Assembly (NCBI GenBank): GCA_021613335.1 | Contig: JAJTWR010000284.1 | Coordinates: 1,616,001 to 1,680,000 of the forward strand | Direction of reading: 5' to 3' | Length of the DNA stretch: 64,000 nucleotides | Source: Whitmania pigra | Taxonomy: Eukaryota > Annelida > Clitellata > Hirudinida > Haemopidae | Part shown: positions 11,995 through 24,600 of the stretch, piece after piece | Position numbering within the stretch: the stretch's first letter is position 1 | Layout: every line of letters starts with the position of its first letter | Notes under the pieces: model-generated | What the model was told of the DNA's origin: nothing | Seen by the model: only the letters and a program-made list of their open reading frames with translations | Database searches by the model: none | Program-made: the position numbers and the translations under genes

Positions 11995-13010
11995 ACGTGG
12001 ACAACGGCGCGCTACAAGGAAAAAATTGATTTATCGCTATTGTGGCAAAGCAAGTCTGTGAACCGGCACGTAGCCTATCCTAATATAAAACTCAAGTGTT
12101 CAAATGTAATTTTTGATCGACTAAGCGTTTTACTTTTTTGTTTAAACCACAAGCCCATTCAAGGAAACCGTAGTTTATTAACAAACGCCAACAAGCGACC
12201 ACACTAAATAACACCAACGTAGAGCTCACACATATAGCTAAGAATTCTTACTAATTTTCTCAAAAAAACTGTGATGAAGCCAGGCAAAGTAATATGGCAA
12301 TTATCGGGTCGCTCCAAAATGGCGGAATCGATTCTTTAGAATATGAATCGCACAGCTAAGGCTTCAAAAAATCATGGAATCTAAAATAAATCAATAGTTT
12401 TTTATAGGCGATTTCCTTAACGAAAGCTAGAAAAATTCGACGTACAGATTAAATATATAAGAAAACGCAGAACAACGCCCGACCAAACGATTCAATTGTT
12501 TGACGGCCGTATGATCGAAATAGCTCAGCTAGCTATATTACTCTGTCTATTATTCGGATTTGGATAATTAAAATTACAAACTAAATAATATAAAATCAAT
12601 ACAAAACTTTTTTAGTTAATAATATTTCTTTAAATTAATTATAATTTTAAAATTTTAGTTTTTAATTTTAATTTCATCTAAACCTTGGGATGGCAATCAA
12701 CGTATACAGTTAAAAGTGTTACGAACTACACTTTATTAATTATAATTTAATAAAAATTTAACTTCAAATTAAATAAAAGTTCGATATAAAGAACTCACCA
12801 AATATTTTTGCCGTCCTGACTAATCTGAATGCTTCAAAAGACACGAAGAACGATTCCTATCGCCTCATAGGTTTGTCAAAGTAGTGCTCTTTGCCGTCAT
12901 TGAACTATTATTTGTTATGAAGAATATCTGATGTGAGTTCTCCTACATAGGCAGTGATTTGATTCATGTTACCACCTCTCTGAAGTTTCAGAGATTGTTT
13001 TGATTACGCA
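11995..13010. promoter_or_regulatory. Divergent PNUTS/FAAP24 promoter interval with likely PNUTS leader exon
   Basis: The start codons of PNUTS (11994, minus) and FAAP24 (13011, plus) are about 1 kb apart, head to head. On the minus strand an acceptor at 12012 (cttgtag/CGCGCC) and a strong donor at 12799 (TTTG/gtgagt) define a probable 5' UTR intron of PNUTS. The leader exon would end at 12799, leaving only about 200 bp for a shared promoter. The interval is AT-rich between 12560 and 12780. Confidence 0.5.
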
Positions 13011-14466
13011 ATGGATTATGGCGGGGAATCAAAAACGGATAAGCGAGTTGTCGTCAAGGTACCTCAGGGATGTATTGTCGTGAGGCGAAAGTGGAAAGCG
13101 TCTAAGCTAATTTCCAAACTCCGAGGTCTGCATTTCGTTTACTAGCACATTTAGTTTGGTTTAATTATACAAATTTGTCTCAAGATTCAGGCAATGTGAT
13201 GTTTGAGGAAAGACTTGATTATGTGGATATTTTTACACCTTCGAAATTGGCGATTTTGATCTTAGAAGAAACAGATTTAACTGCAGAATCCGATTTTAAA
13301 AGATCGCTTGTTAAACTCAGACAGGTAAATCAGATTTATGACATCATTTAATAAAGCCACATTTGCACTGACTTAATAATTACAATATATTCAACCACAC
13401 ACTAAGCTTGCAGCAACGCACATTGAGAAGAATTTGAAATAACATTAAATAATTTTTTTCTGAGTGATTCGAGTTGAAGGGCTTTAATGGATTGTATTTA
13501 ACAAAATTGAAACATACAAGTTGAAGATGGGTTAGGATGATTTAAGAAGCTATTACAACAATTTTCAGCTCGATGGTTATAAAGGTGTAGTTCTTGTAAA
13601 AAAACCTGTTTCAACACAACCCTTTCTCAGTCTCCAGAAATTTATATCTCTTGACCTTGGTCTTGTGTGTGTTCCATTTAATGACTCGAATGAAGCTGGG
13701 TCTTTTCTTGCAGAGTTGGTGAGTTCATGTCTTAAATTCGGCAAAGATCTGTAATTCCCACAATGTTGCTATAAAAGATTATAATATCTTTCTTGAGGTT
13801 TTTATGGATTCTGCCACAAAACAAATAGATAAGAAGAAAGCTCAGATAAAGTCAGCAGATGAAAGAATTTTGACAAGCTTGTCTGTCATACCAAAGCTGG
13901 GATTAGCAAAATCTAAACTTTTGCTTGGGCGATTCTCAAGTTAGATTTGAATTTAGATTTTGAATTTGTGTGCAAACAAACTTTTTCATCAATCTCCTGT
14001 AGTACACCAATAGGCATCTTAAAAAGATGTTTTCCCAATATAGCTTAGAATTTTTTCGGGCTATTCAGACTTTTTGATCAGTTGGATGTCTGTCGGTGCT
14101 AGCACTTGGGACCAACATCTTGTTTGCATGGTTGTTCCAAAAATTGCCAAATTCTCATTCATGCAAATTATAGGTTTAAGTATAAAGCTGTCTGAATTCT
14201 TTTTGTTTAAATTTATAGGAGCCTTTCTTTTGGCTATAAAATTTATGTTAATAGTGTAAAATTGTTAATTCAAATACAAAATTTTATTTTTTATAGCCTT
14301 GTCTGCAATCTGCAGTTCAAGTGAGGAGGTGCTTTTCTATCCTATCTTTTCAAGTTTTAGACACATTCAGAGTAATTGTATTTTTCAGGAATTATCAGCA
14401 ATTGTTGGTCCCAGTGCTGCCTTTGAAGTTAAGAGATTTCTCACTAAGTGCACTGAAGAAATCTGA
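13011..14466 (+). CDS. FAAP24: Fanconi anaemia core complex-associated protein 24
   Basis: Six exons, 13011-13125, 13185-13324, 13569-13718, 13798-13939, 14297-14328 and 14389-14466, join in frame to 218 aa (human 215). FAAP24 pairs with FANCM, binds branched and single-stranded DNA, and helps recruit the Fanconi core complex at stalled forks. The N-terminal XPF-like pseudo-nuclease region shows VPQGCIVVRRKWKASKL, a VDIFTPSKLAILILEETDL strand pair, GYKGVVLVKK and LQKFISLDLGLVCVP, each aligning with the human protein from memory. The C-terminal (HhH)2 region shows LTSLSVIPKLGLAKSKLLL and ELSAIVGPSAAFEVKRFL, ending in TEEI. No catalytic ERKxxxD motif is seen, as expected for FAAP24. Head-to-head with PNUTS and convergent with the collagen gene. 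Confidence 0.93.
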
Positions 14467-14999
14467 CTACATGTCCATTTTTATTAATACCTGTGATTTT
14501 CATGATATGATTTGGCTCCGAGTGTTTGCTCATTTATTCTCAATCATCCACTCAGCTCCAATTGCTGGTCTTTCTTGTTATTTTGTGCCACTAAGAAGAG
14601 TGTGCTATCCACAAAAACATATTTTTCAAAGTACTTTCCATATTTTTGATACTTCTGCATATAACATTATTTAGTCATCATTTTGTGCACATTTTTGTAG
14701 TTTTTATTGAATAGAAATACATAACTTTCTGAAACAAAGAGTTTCAATATTTTCAAAATGTGTCGACCCCTACTATTTTTACATCTTAAATTGATAATTG
14801 GCCTCCGCCATAATTTTTAGCCCTTTAGCTATTGACTATAATATTGATTGAATTGAGTAAAATTGAACATATGATGAAAAAGCATTTATTGAATTGAATT
14901 CAGATAAAATGAACGTGTTAGATTAGCACGTTAAAATTTGAGGAATGCAAAATGTCTTGATAAAGATTAAAAATATGTTGTCAGTGAGTAATTGCAGAT
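14467..14999. other. Convergent 3' UTRs of FAAP24 and the collagen gene
   Basis: No gene. A minus-strand AATAAA (TTTATT at 14703-14708) lies about 290 bp past the collagen stop and is a good candidate for its poly(A) signal. I see no plus-strand canonical AATAAA for FAAP24, only variants. The open frame at 14321-14674 plus overlaps the last two FAAP24 exons in another frame and is not a gene. Confidence 0.45.
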
Positions 15000-15648
15000 C
15001 TAGGTGTATAAGTGGGTCCCACTATGGTACAGATCTTCATTTTTCATTTTTGCTTTTTTTCGAGGTACACAGTTTTTTGATGAGGTTTCACCAGGTGGTA
15101 CAACATTATCCTGCATCTCATTGACTTCATCGAAAAATTCCTCGAGCTGAAAAGAATATTTTTGAATGTTAAGAAAGAACCATTTTATTTTATCAAATGG
15201 CATGCTAAAAATTGAGCAGAAATGATGAACTCACATCAGAGTCATATTCATCAGATGAGAGTTCTTGACCTTCTCCATTAGACACGCCCTCTGATTGCTC
15301 CACATTTAGTGTCACATTCTGCTTGTAGGCATTTTCCTTTTCGTATTCTGATGCCGAAGACTGTGGCTTGGATTGATCATCATTTTGCTTAAGAAACAAA
15401 ATTATTTATGATGCGTTTCAAGAGCAAACTGATTATAGAATTTGATAAACTGTGCTTTACCACGACTCTGAAATGATTCTTAAGTTTCCTGAATGCCACA
15501 AACGATCCTATGATGAATGTCACTGTCATGAGAGCCAACCATATTACAAAAATGGCAGAGGCGATAAATAGTTTTGATTTCGTCTGGGTTATCTTTTCTC
15601 TTTGTAGTTTTTGCGCGTTGACGACGTCCGTATTGTCATCAACGAGGG
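15000..15648 (-). other. Collagen gene C-terminal block: membrane span and cytoplasmic tail
   Basis: Exons 15648-15461, 15387-15235 and 15146-15000 (residues 8895-9056). A short stalk ([19 protein letters not shown]) leads into one strongly hydrophobic span, [19 protein letters not shown] and onward to SFVAF, immediately followed by the basic FRKLKNHF stop-transfer. The 109-residue tail is first acidic and Ser/Glu-rich ([21 protein letters not shown]), then has a basic patch PRKKAKMK and ends in THLYT. With the N-terminal signal peptide this predicts type I topology with the collagen outside. The phase of the G/CC junction with the last collagen exon is consistent, so the tail is not a separate gene. 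I see no furin-type RxxR site in the stalk. Confidence 0.82.
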
Positions 15649-18600
15649 CTGAAAAATAAATAAATTAATTGTCGCATTCACTAGGCATTGTGACTCATAA
15701 ATTATTAAATATATCTATAAATATAGTCGATTTTAGTATTTTGACGAAAGCCTTACCTGCTGCTCCAACTCCTGCAGAACCCGGCCTTCCCTGAATTCCA
15801 GTGGCACCCGTTGCTCCAGTAAATCCTGTTCCACCAGTATAGCCAGTATATCCGGAGCTTCCAGTTGGACCCGTTCGCCCTTTAGAATTTTTACATTTGT
15901 GTTTAATTTGTTAAAAAAAAATCTTTTCAAGTGAATGCCATTCACTAATCAGTAGCTTTGTCTTTACCTGGAGGACCAGTATATCCCATGGGACCTGTTG
16001 CTCCCGGCATTCCCATATTTCCGGGTTCGCCTCTGGATCCAGCATTTCCTTTTGGTCCTTGAGGACCCTGCTGACCAGGCGACCCTGGACTGCCAGGTGA
16101 TCCAGGTTGCCCATCACTACCAGGATTTCCAGTAGGACCAGGAGCTCCCTGATTGCCAGCAGGACCAGCATAACCTAAAAATTTAAAGTTTGGCATAAAG
16201 TAAGAATATGTAATTATCTATCCATATTTTTTTGTATACCTTGGGGCCCCGGACGTCCTTCCTGACCAGTGAATCCTGTAAATCCTGGGGGCCCGACCAA
16301 ACCAGGAGCACCATATCCACCTTGACTGCCAGGATATCCAGATTGGCCTTTAGGTCCAATTGAACCTATCAAACCTGTAGCGCCAACAAGACCTGTTGCA
16401 CCTGTATAACCTGTTTGTCCTGCCGATCCACTTGGACCTGTTGATCCAGTGTCTCCTAAAATGTTGGAAATAACAATCGTACTGAAATTGTTCTTAATTT
16501 GTTAAATATTAGTTTGAAACAGCTACAGAAAATATGAATGTTAACACATACCTGGAGGTCCTGCAGGTCCAGGAATTCCTCGTTCACCTGGATTGCCCAT
16601 GGGCCCGGGGGCACCCAAAGGTCCCTGAGGTCCCGGTTGACCTTGCACACCAATGCTGCCAGCTGGTCCTACAAATCCTGTATATCCAACAGGTCCTGGT
16701 AACCCTGTAGGACCAGTAGGTCCTTGTTGGCCAGTGAAACCAACCTGTCCTGTCATGCCCGTATTACCAGTATTTCCTATTGGACCGACTTCTCCCGGTG
16801 AACCACGATCTCCCTGAGGTCCTATGGGGCCTGTTGGCCCAGGCAGACCTTGTGATCCAATATTACCTATATCGCCTCGAGGACCTTCAGGTCCTACTGG
16901 TCCAATAGGGCCAGCAATTCCAGTAGCTCCAACAGGACCTGGCTGACCCACAGGACCCTGTGATCCTTGAAATCCGGATGGACCCGCTAGACCTGTATCT
17001 CCTTGAGGTCCAAAAGGTCCTGGTGGACCAATTGGACCTTTGGGTCCAGTGGCGCCGCTTGACCCAGTATCTCCTGAAGGCCCTACATATCCAATTGAAC
17101 CTTGCGGCCCTACGGGGCCTTGAGGTCCAGTAGATCCTGTATCTCCCATTAAACCAGGCTGTCCTCTTTGACCTGGAGATCCTACTGGACCCTGCTGGCC
17201 CGCTTCTCCATCAACTCCCATAGGACCTCTTAGACCCTGACTTCCCATTGGCCCTTGAGGACCAATAGGCCCAAGAGATCCAGGCATACCTGTCGCACCT
17301 CTGGGACCTCCAGCTCCAGGCGGTCCATTAGGTCCAATCGGACCGGTTGGTCCTATAGGACCTGTATTTCCTGTTTCACCTGGATCGCCAACATCACCTC
17401 TTGGACCTAAGGGTCCTAGGGGTCCAAGTGGTCCTGCAGGTCCCGTTGCACCTACTGGCCCTTGAGGTCCCGGTAATCCCATTTCTCCTACTTGACCGGA
17501 AGGTCCAATATCGCCAGATGGTCCTGTTGAGCCTGTGGAACCTGTAGATCCTGGCGGACCCATTTGACCTATATCTCCTTTTGGTCCTCCTATGCCAGTA
17601 GCTCCTGTTGCACCAGGCAAACCCTTCAAACCTTGCTGCCCGAAATCTCCCTTTTCTCCCTTTGGCCCGGAAGCTCCGGTAGCTCCTAGAGGACCTGGAG
17701 GACCCTGAGGTCCTTGGTTTCCAAGCGGACCTGTTTCACCTGTATTACCGGGTAATCCAGGGCTTCCAACTGATCCAGGTTGACCAATTTCTCCTATTGG
17801 ACCAGTCGAACCTGTTGGGCCCGCAATTCCTGCCGTTCCTGGAAGACCCGGAGGTCCTATTGGACCAAGGGGCCCTTGAGGGCCAGATTCGCCTTTTGGT
17901 CCAGTGGCACCAGGCGAACCAATTGGACCTTCAATGATTGGATTAAGTTAGAATCAAAATCAAAATTGATCAAAATTATAAAATGCCTGAAAAGCCCCAT
18001 TACCTGCGGGACCAATCGGTCCGCCGTCACCTTTCGGTCCCTTTGGCCCTGTTGCTCCCTGAAAACCTGTACCAGGTGGTCCTACTGACCCAGGATATCC
18101 AAGAGGTCCTCGAGGACCGACTGGACCCGGTAAACCTGTATCTCCTTGTGGCCCTTGAGGACCCTGAGCTCCAACAATTCCAACAGGGCCTTTGGGTCCT
18201 TTCAATCCAGTGGAGCCTTTAGGACCTAGTGGGCCTGGTTGTCCAGGTGACCCTTGGTTGCCTGTATCTCCAGTGTCGCCAAGTGAGCCCTGAGATCCAG
18301 GGACACCAATGGGTCCAATGTTTCCATCCTGTCCAGTAGGTCCGGTATCTCCAGTTGGTCCGGCAGGACCACCTGTTCCCGGACTTCCAATGGATCCTGG
18401 TGAACCTCTGTCACCTTTCTGTCCTGCTAAACCTGTGGCCCCAGTGGCGCCTTTAGCACCAGAATTACCGTTTGGTCCCATTGGACCGCGTGAACCAGTG
18501 TCTCCAGAAGGGCCCTGCATTCCAGTAGCTCCCTGAATCCCTACAATTTAACATTAGTGAATTTACTTTTTTAAATTTGTAATGACATAATGAAAAATCA

Positions 18601-21600
18601 CTTTATTACTTTATTACTAATTTTAAATTTCTTACGGACAATTGGAAAGGGATACAATTGTATTTATTAAATTACCAGACTTAAAAACATTAGAAACTAT
18701 TTAATAATCGAAAAAATGGATTATGTTGTATTTTTGAATGATATTCAATATGTACCTTGAGGTCCTGAAAGCCCAACTTCACCCCTTGGACCAGATGCTC
18801 CAGGTTGTCCCGCGGGTCCAATCGAACCAGATGAACCTGTGGCACCTGCTGGTCCCACCGGCCCGACTATTCCATCATCTCCTGGTAAGCCAGGGACACC
18901 TGTACTGCCAGTATCACCTTGAGGACCCACGTTTCCAACTTGTCCAACCGCTCCACTAGAGCCAGTTCCTCCAGTATCTCCTGTCGCACCAGTTGGACCG
19001 GTTGCACCCATAAATCCAGGAGCACCAGATGGGCCTTGTAGACCCACTAAACCGGGAATTCCTGCTGCCCCTTGGGGACCCTGGGCGCCAGGATAACCAA
19101 TAGGACCTTTGGGTCCAGGTGCACCCGATGGCCCAAGACTCCCTGGAGCTCCCGGTAGACCAATATCTCCAGGGGGTCCAGCCGAACCCGATTGACCAGT
19201 GTCACCCGGAAGACCTTGATTTCCCTGCTGACCCTGAGGACCAACTGATCCTATCTCTCCGGTGAATCCCATTGGACCCGCTGGACCTGTGGCGCCATTA
19301 GGTCCAGGAAGACCAGGATTACCTATTGATCCAACAGGACCCTGCGCTCCAGTCGATCCTTCAGACAAAAACAACTATTATTGAACCTATTTGACATTGT
19401 GACAGGGTTTACTAGTTTAGGCTTTTGCATTTACCAGTTGGTCCCAGCAGGCCAGTTTGTCCTTGTGGACCTTGAGGTCCCTGCTGACCAGACAGACCAG
19501 TTGCACCCGTATCTCCTACTGCTCCGATCGGACCTGGAACACCGGGCGATCCAGCTGATCCCATATCTCCTGGCTGTCCTTGAGGACCCGAGAATCCGGT
19601 GACTCCTTTCATTCCAGTCATTCCCTGCGAACCAGTACTTCCAGTTTGTCCAGGCTGACCTGGCAGACCGATCGCACCTGTCGCTCCGACACTACCGGAG
19701 ATTCCCGGCTGCCCAGCGGCGCCATCATTACCAGGTTGACCAGCCGGGCCAATCTGCCCGGTTCGACCAGGAAGACCAGGCGAACCCGTATCTCCTTGTG
19801 GACCGATCACTCCAGTTCCACCAATCGATCCAGTTGGTCCTTGTGTTCCTTTTGTGCCCGGCTGCCCAGACAAACCGGGCTGACCATTGGGTCCGGGAGA
19901 ACCTTGTGAACCAGTCAGACCTCTTGGTCCAGTTGCGCCAGTGGAACCAGAAAGACCAGGAGCGCCAGGTGAACCATTAGCCCCTTGAGGACCAGTAAAT
20001 CCTGTTTCACCTTTAGTTCCAGTGATGCCAGGAAGTCCTTGAAAACCTTAAAAACAAAATAAAACCAATTTTTATGACATACATTACTTTAATACAAGTT
20101 TATAATGTAAAAACATGATGCCTGAAATTAACCTTGTGATCCCATAGGTCCCTGACTTCCGCTTTCGCCGGTTCCCCCTTTAGGTCCTTGAAGTCCAACC
20201 ATACCTACAGATCCAAATGGTCCTGGTAAACCGGCATCTCCCGTCGAGCCAGGAAGACCTGAGATGCCTGTTGCACCGGTAGCTCCGGGCTGTCCCATTG
20301 CTCCTGGATCGCCAGATGGCCCAACCGGTCCCATTGCACCAGTATCACCGACAGCTCCACTTACTCCGGATTCGCCTTGAGGACCTTGCTGACCTGTAGC
20401 TCCCGTACTTCCTTTTGAACCACTAACTCCCATGAGACCTGTCGCACCTCTAACACCAGGTGCCCCCGATGGACCAGGTGAACCCGTATTTCCCGTTGCT
20501 CCCGTCATCCCAACAAGTCCCTGAAGGCCATTTTGGCCAACTTGACCTTGTTGACCAACGGGTCCAGGGTCTCCAGTATTGCCTTTTGATCCTGATAAAC
20601 CAGGAAATCCAGTTGCACCTGGGGCTCCTACAGGTCCAGCTAAACCAGTGTCGCCCTTCTCTCCTTGGGGACCTGTTATTCCTTGTATTCCTCTCATTCC
20701 TTGATTTCCTGGTGATCCTGCATCACCAGCCGGACCAGGTGTGCCGGATGATCCTGCAGCTCCAGTAGCACCGGGCTGTCCAGCTTGGCCAGGAGATCCG
20801 ATGCTACCGGGCTGACCGGGAGAACCTTGTGCTCCCATACTTCCTGCAAGTATGGTTTAATAAATTGTTTATGGAAATAAATTGTTTATGGACATTAATT
20901 GGTTTTGTTCATATCCAGCATTCTAATAACGTCACTTCCTGTTTTCACAGAAGTTCACCATTGGAAGGAAAATATATATTGCCTCTTTAACAAGAGAGAT
21001 AAACGTATTTCAACCTGGTATTCCACTTTGTCCTGGCTGCCCTGGAAAGCCAGATTCTCCTTTAGGTCCTTGACTTCCTTTAGTACCCTGAGGTCCAACG
21101 TTTCCCTGTAACCCAGGAAAACCTTGTTGTCCTTGATCTCCCATTAAGCCTTTAGCACCTAATATTCCTTGTTGGCCTGTTGCTCCTTTAAGACCTTGTG
21201 AACCACGATTGCCAACGGAACCAATGTTGCCTTTTGGTCCTGGGCCTCCCGAAGCACCTGTGGCTCCTTGAGCTCCCTGCGAACCTGGAGAGCCATTATT
21301 ACCGGGCTGACCCGCATTTCCTCGGATACCCTTGGCGCCAGTGGCCCCAATTTCCCCAACAGCACCCTGAGACCCTGGTAACCCGGCAGATCCAGTTGCA
21401 CCGGTGGCGCCTGGAGCTCCCATTTGGCCTTGATTGCCTGGTGAACCAGGTTGTCCCAAAGGCCCTGAAATTTGAGAATTAGTTAGATTAATTTGCCAAT
21501 AAAATAAATCTATCAATCTTGCCTTGGGGTCCAGTAGATCCAGTTGACCCAGAAGGTCCTTGGACTCCTTGAATTCCTTCTTGTCCTCTTTGTCCTTGAT

Positions 21601-24600
21601 TTCCAACTGAACCTTGCAATCCAGATAAACCTACAGCTCCTACATCGCCCGTGGCACCATTGCTTCCCGGCACCCCAACGGAGCCATCTTCACCCATAAA
21701 GCCAGTGTCTCCATTTGGACCAGGAGCTCCCGGAAGTCCGGGCTGTCCCATGAAGCCCATCTGTCCTGGTTGACCTGTAAAGCCAGTTGAACCCTGTTGT
21801 CCATTTTGTCCTGGGATGCCCGCAGGTCCCTGATCTCCTCTTTGCCCAGGGCTTCCACCGATACCCGGTTGCCCCTTAAAACCTGTTTCGCCAGTCGTAC
21901 CCTGTAAACCCGTTGCACCCGTTTGTCCAGAACTACCTGTGAAACCAATTTCGCCCTGAGGTCCTGTAAATCCGGGAATTCCAGGTTGGCCGGAAATCCC
22001 AGTTGAACCGGTGTCACCTCGAGTACCTGGAGCACCCTGAAAACCTGATTCTCCTTTCAAACCTGTTGCTCCAGGCACACCCTGAGAACCGGTAAAACCT
22101 CTTTGTCCTGCCGGTCCAGGCGATCCTTGTTGTCCTTGCTGACCCGGTAAACCTGGCTGGCCGGGATTCCCGGAAGACCCGGTCGAACCTTGTTCGCCAG
22201 GTGCTCCTATAGCTCCTTGTTGGCCGAGTTGACCTGGAGCTCCAGTGCTTCCACTGGACCCCCTTTGTCCAGGATTACCATCGGCTCCCGGAGATCCTTT
22301 ATAGAATTAATACAATGAATCTGTGTTGAACTTGTCTTGATAGCAATGAAAATATTGATAATTTCATGTCACCTCTGCATATTAAATACACATTATGGAA
22401 ATTTTGTAGCTGCCCTAAAACATGGTGGTTTTAATTTAAAATTTACCTGGATTTCCTGGACTTCCTGTGTCTCCCGTAGCACCTTGAGAACCTTTTGCAC
22501 CTTGATTACCGGGCGATCCAACATCTCCTCTCTGCCCTCGAACTCCTGTAGGTCCAGAAGCACCTGTTTCACCAACGCTACCTGGCTGACCGTCGGGTCC
22601 TGGCTGGCCCGTTCCACCTTTTTCTCCACTCAAGCCTGTAGCTCCCGCTACACCTTTTTGACCTTGAACACCTGGATTTCCTGGTTGACCTGTAAAACCC
22701 GTCGGTCCGGGTAATCCGGGCAAACCTGGTGAACCCTGTGAGCCATCATCTCCTCTTAGTCCAGCGGGGCCTCTTGGCCCTTGGGCACCTGGAGAACCAG
22801 AATCACCTGCAGGCCCTTGCTGACCCGAAGGGCCTGGAGCACCTACTTGACCAGCTTGACCTGTGTTACCTTTTGAACCTGGTAAACCTGGTGCACCTTG
22901 CAGACCTATATACAATTTTTAGGCGTGATAACTTTATAATTTAACAATTTATTTTTTAGATTTGATATGATATTATTGACCTGGTTGTCCTGTAAATCCC
23001 ATTTCTCCAATTGATCCTTGCTCGCCTGGTGAACCCGTGTCTCCGTTTGATCCTTTTGGTCCTTGAGGTCCGGGCATTCCACTTACTCCAGGAGAGCCTC
23101 TCAGACCTTTAGCACCAGATTCGCCTAAAAGCCCTGGTGCTCCGGTTGGACCAACTGCTCCAGGCGATCCCGGCAAACCATTCGCTCCCGAAGAACCTGT
23201 AGCGCCTGTAAATCCTTGAGGGCCTGGCGATCCTTGAGAACCTCTATCCGCTGAAGGTCCTGGGGGTCCTGGGAGCCCCTGCTGGCCTAAAGTTCCTTTA
23301 TCACCAGTAGAACCTGTGAAACCTTGAATACCAGTAGGTCCGGAGTTTCCGAGGAGACCCTGATCACCCTGCAATCCAGGTTCTCCTTTTATTCCAGGTT
23401 GGCCGGGCTGGCCAGGACTTCCGATGGTGCCTGTCGGACCCATTGGTCCGGTGTCACCTGTTGTACCAGTGGCACCAGGTTGCCCGACATTGCCACTAAA
23501 ACCGGTGGCTCCTGGAGCTCCAATTGGACCTTGGCTTCCTTTTTGACCTGGTTGCCCTTGAGGACCTATTGGACCTAATCACGGAATGATAGTATTTGTA
23601 ACCTGAGGAAATCTTAAGGATCTGCTATTTTATTATATGGTATGTTATGAAAGAAATTGCTAACCTCTCTCTCCAGGCTGCCCGGTTGAACCTGGAAAAC
23701 CCGGAAGACCCCTTTGCCCTTGGGATCCAGCTTGCCCAGGAAATCCCAGAGGTCCAGTGGCCCCTTGAAGTCCTCTTTGACCAGTTGCACCAAACAATCC
23801 TGTATTGCCTTGCATTCCAGGAGCTCCTATGGGACCCTGAGCACCGGGATCGCCAGCTGATCCAGGATCGCCTTTTTCTCCTTGAAGACCAGGCAATCCC
23901 AATTGCCCCGCCTGTCCTTGAGGACCAGGTTGACCAGTCGATCCCTGAAAACCGGGAGCACCTTGTATTCCTTGCATTCCAGGTTGACCTTGAGCGCCAG
24001 GATCTCCTCTTTGTCCAATAGGTCCTGTGTCACCCATGGAACCAGTAGATCCAGGTTGACCCTGAGGCCCTGGTTGTCCTGGATTACCAGGCAAACCGCT
24101 CTCCCCTTGCAATCCCGGTTCACCGTTTAATCCAGGCACACCAACTGCACCTTCTAAACCGAAGGCTCCTGGACTTCCTGGTGAACCAATTGATCCGGGA
24201 AGACCCTGACTTCCAAGCTCTCCTTTAGAGCCTTGGAGACCTTGCATGCCCTGCTGCCCAGGATTTCCGGGCATTCCAACATCTCCACCAAGACCCTTTT
24301 CTCCTTTTGTTCCAGTCTCTCCTGGTGTTCCTGGCTGTCCATTTGCTCCTGGTGAACCCATTGGTCCAGGGGATCCTTTTAATCCGATAGGTCCCTGATT
24401 TCCCTGTTGACCCGGTGCCCCGGGATTACCTTTTGGACCTGCATCACCTCTTGGACCCTGAGGGCCCTCAAGACCTGATGCACCTGATGGTCCTTGAAAT
24501 CCAGGTTCTCCTTTCTGTCCTACTACTCCAGGTATTCCTGTTGCTCCAGTGAAGCCTGTGTTACCTGACATTCCAGTAGCTCCTGTTGATCCAAAATCTC

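Noticed and set aside
14321..14674. 117-codon plus-strand ORF
   Set aside because: It overlaps the last two FAAP24 exons in another frame and runs into the 3' UTR with no family similarity.
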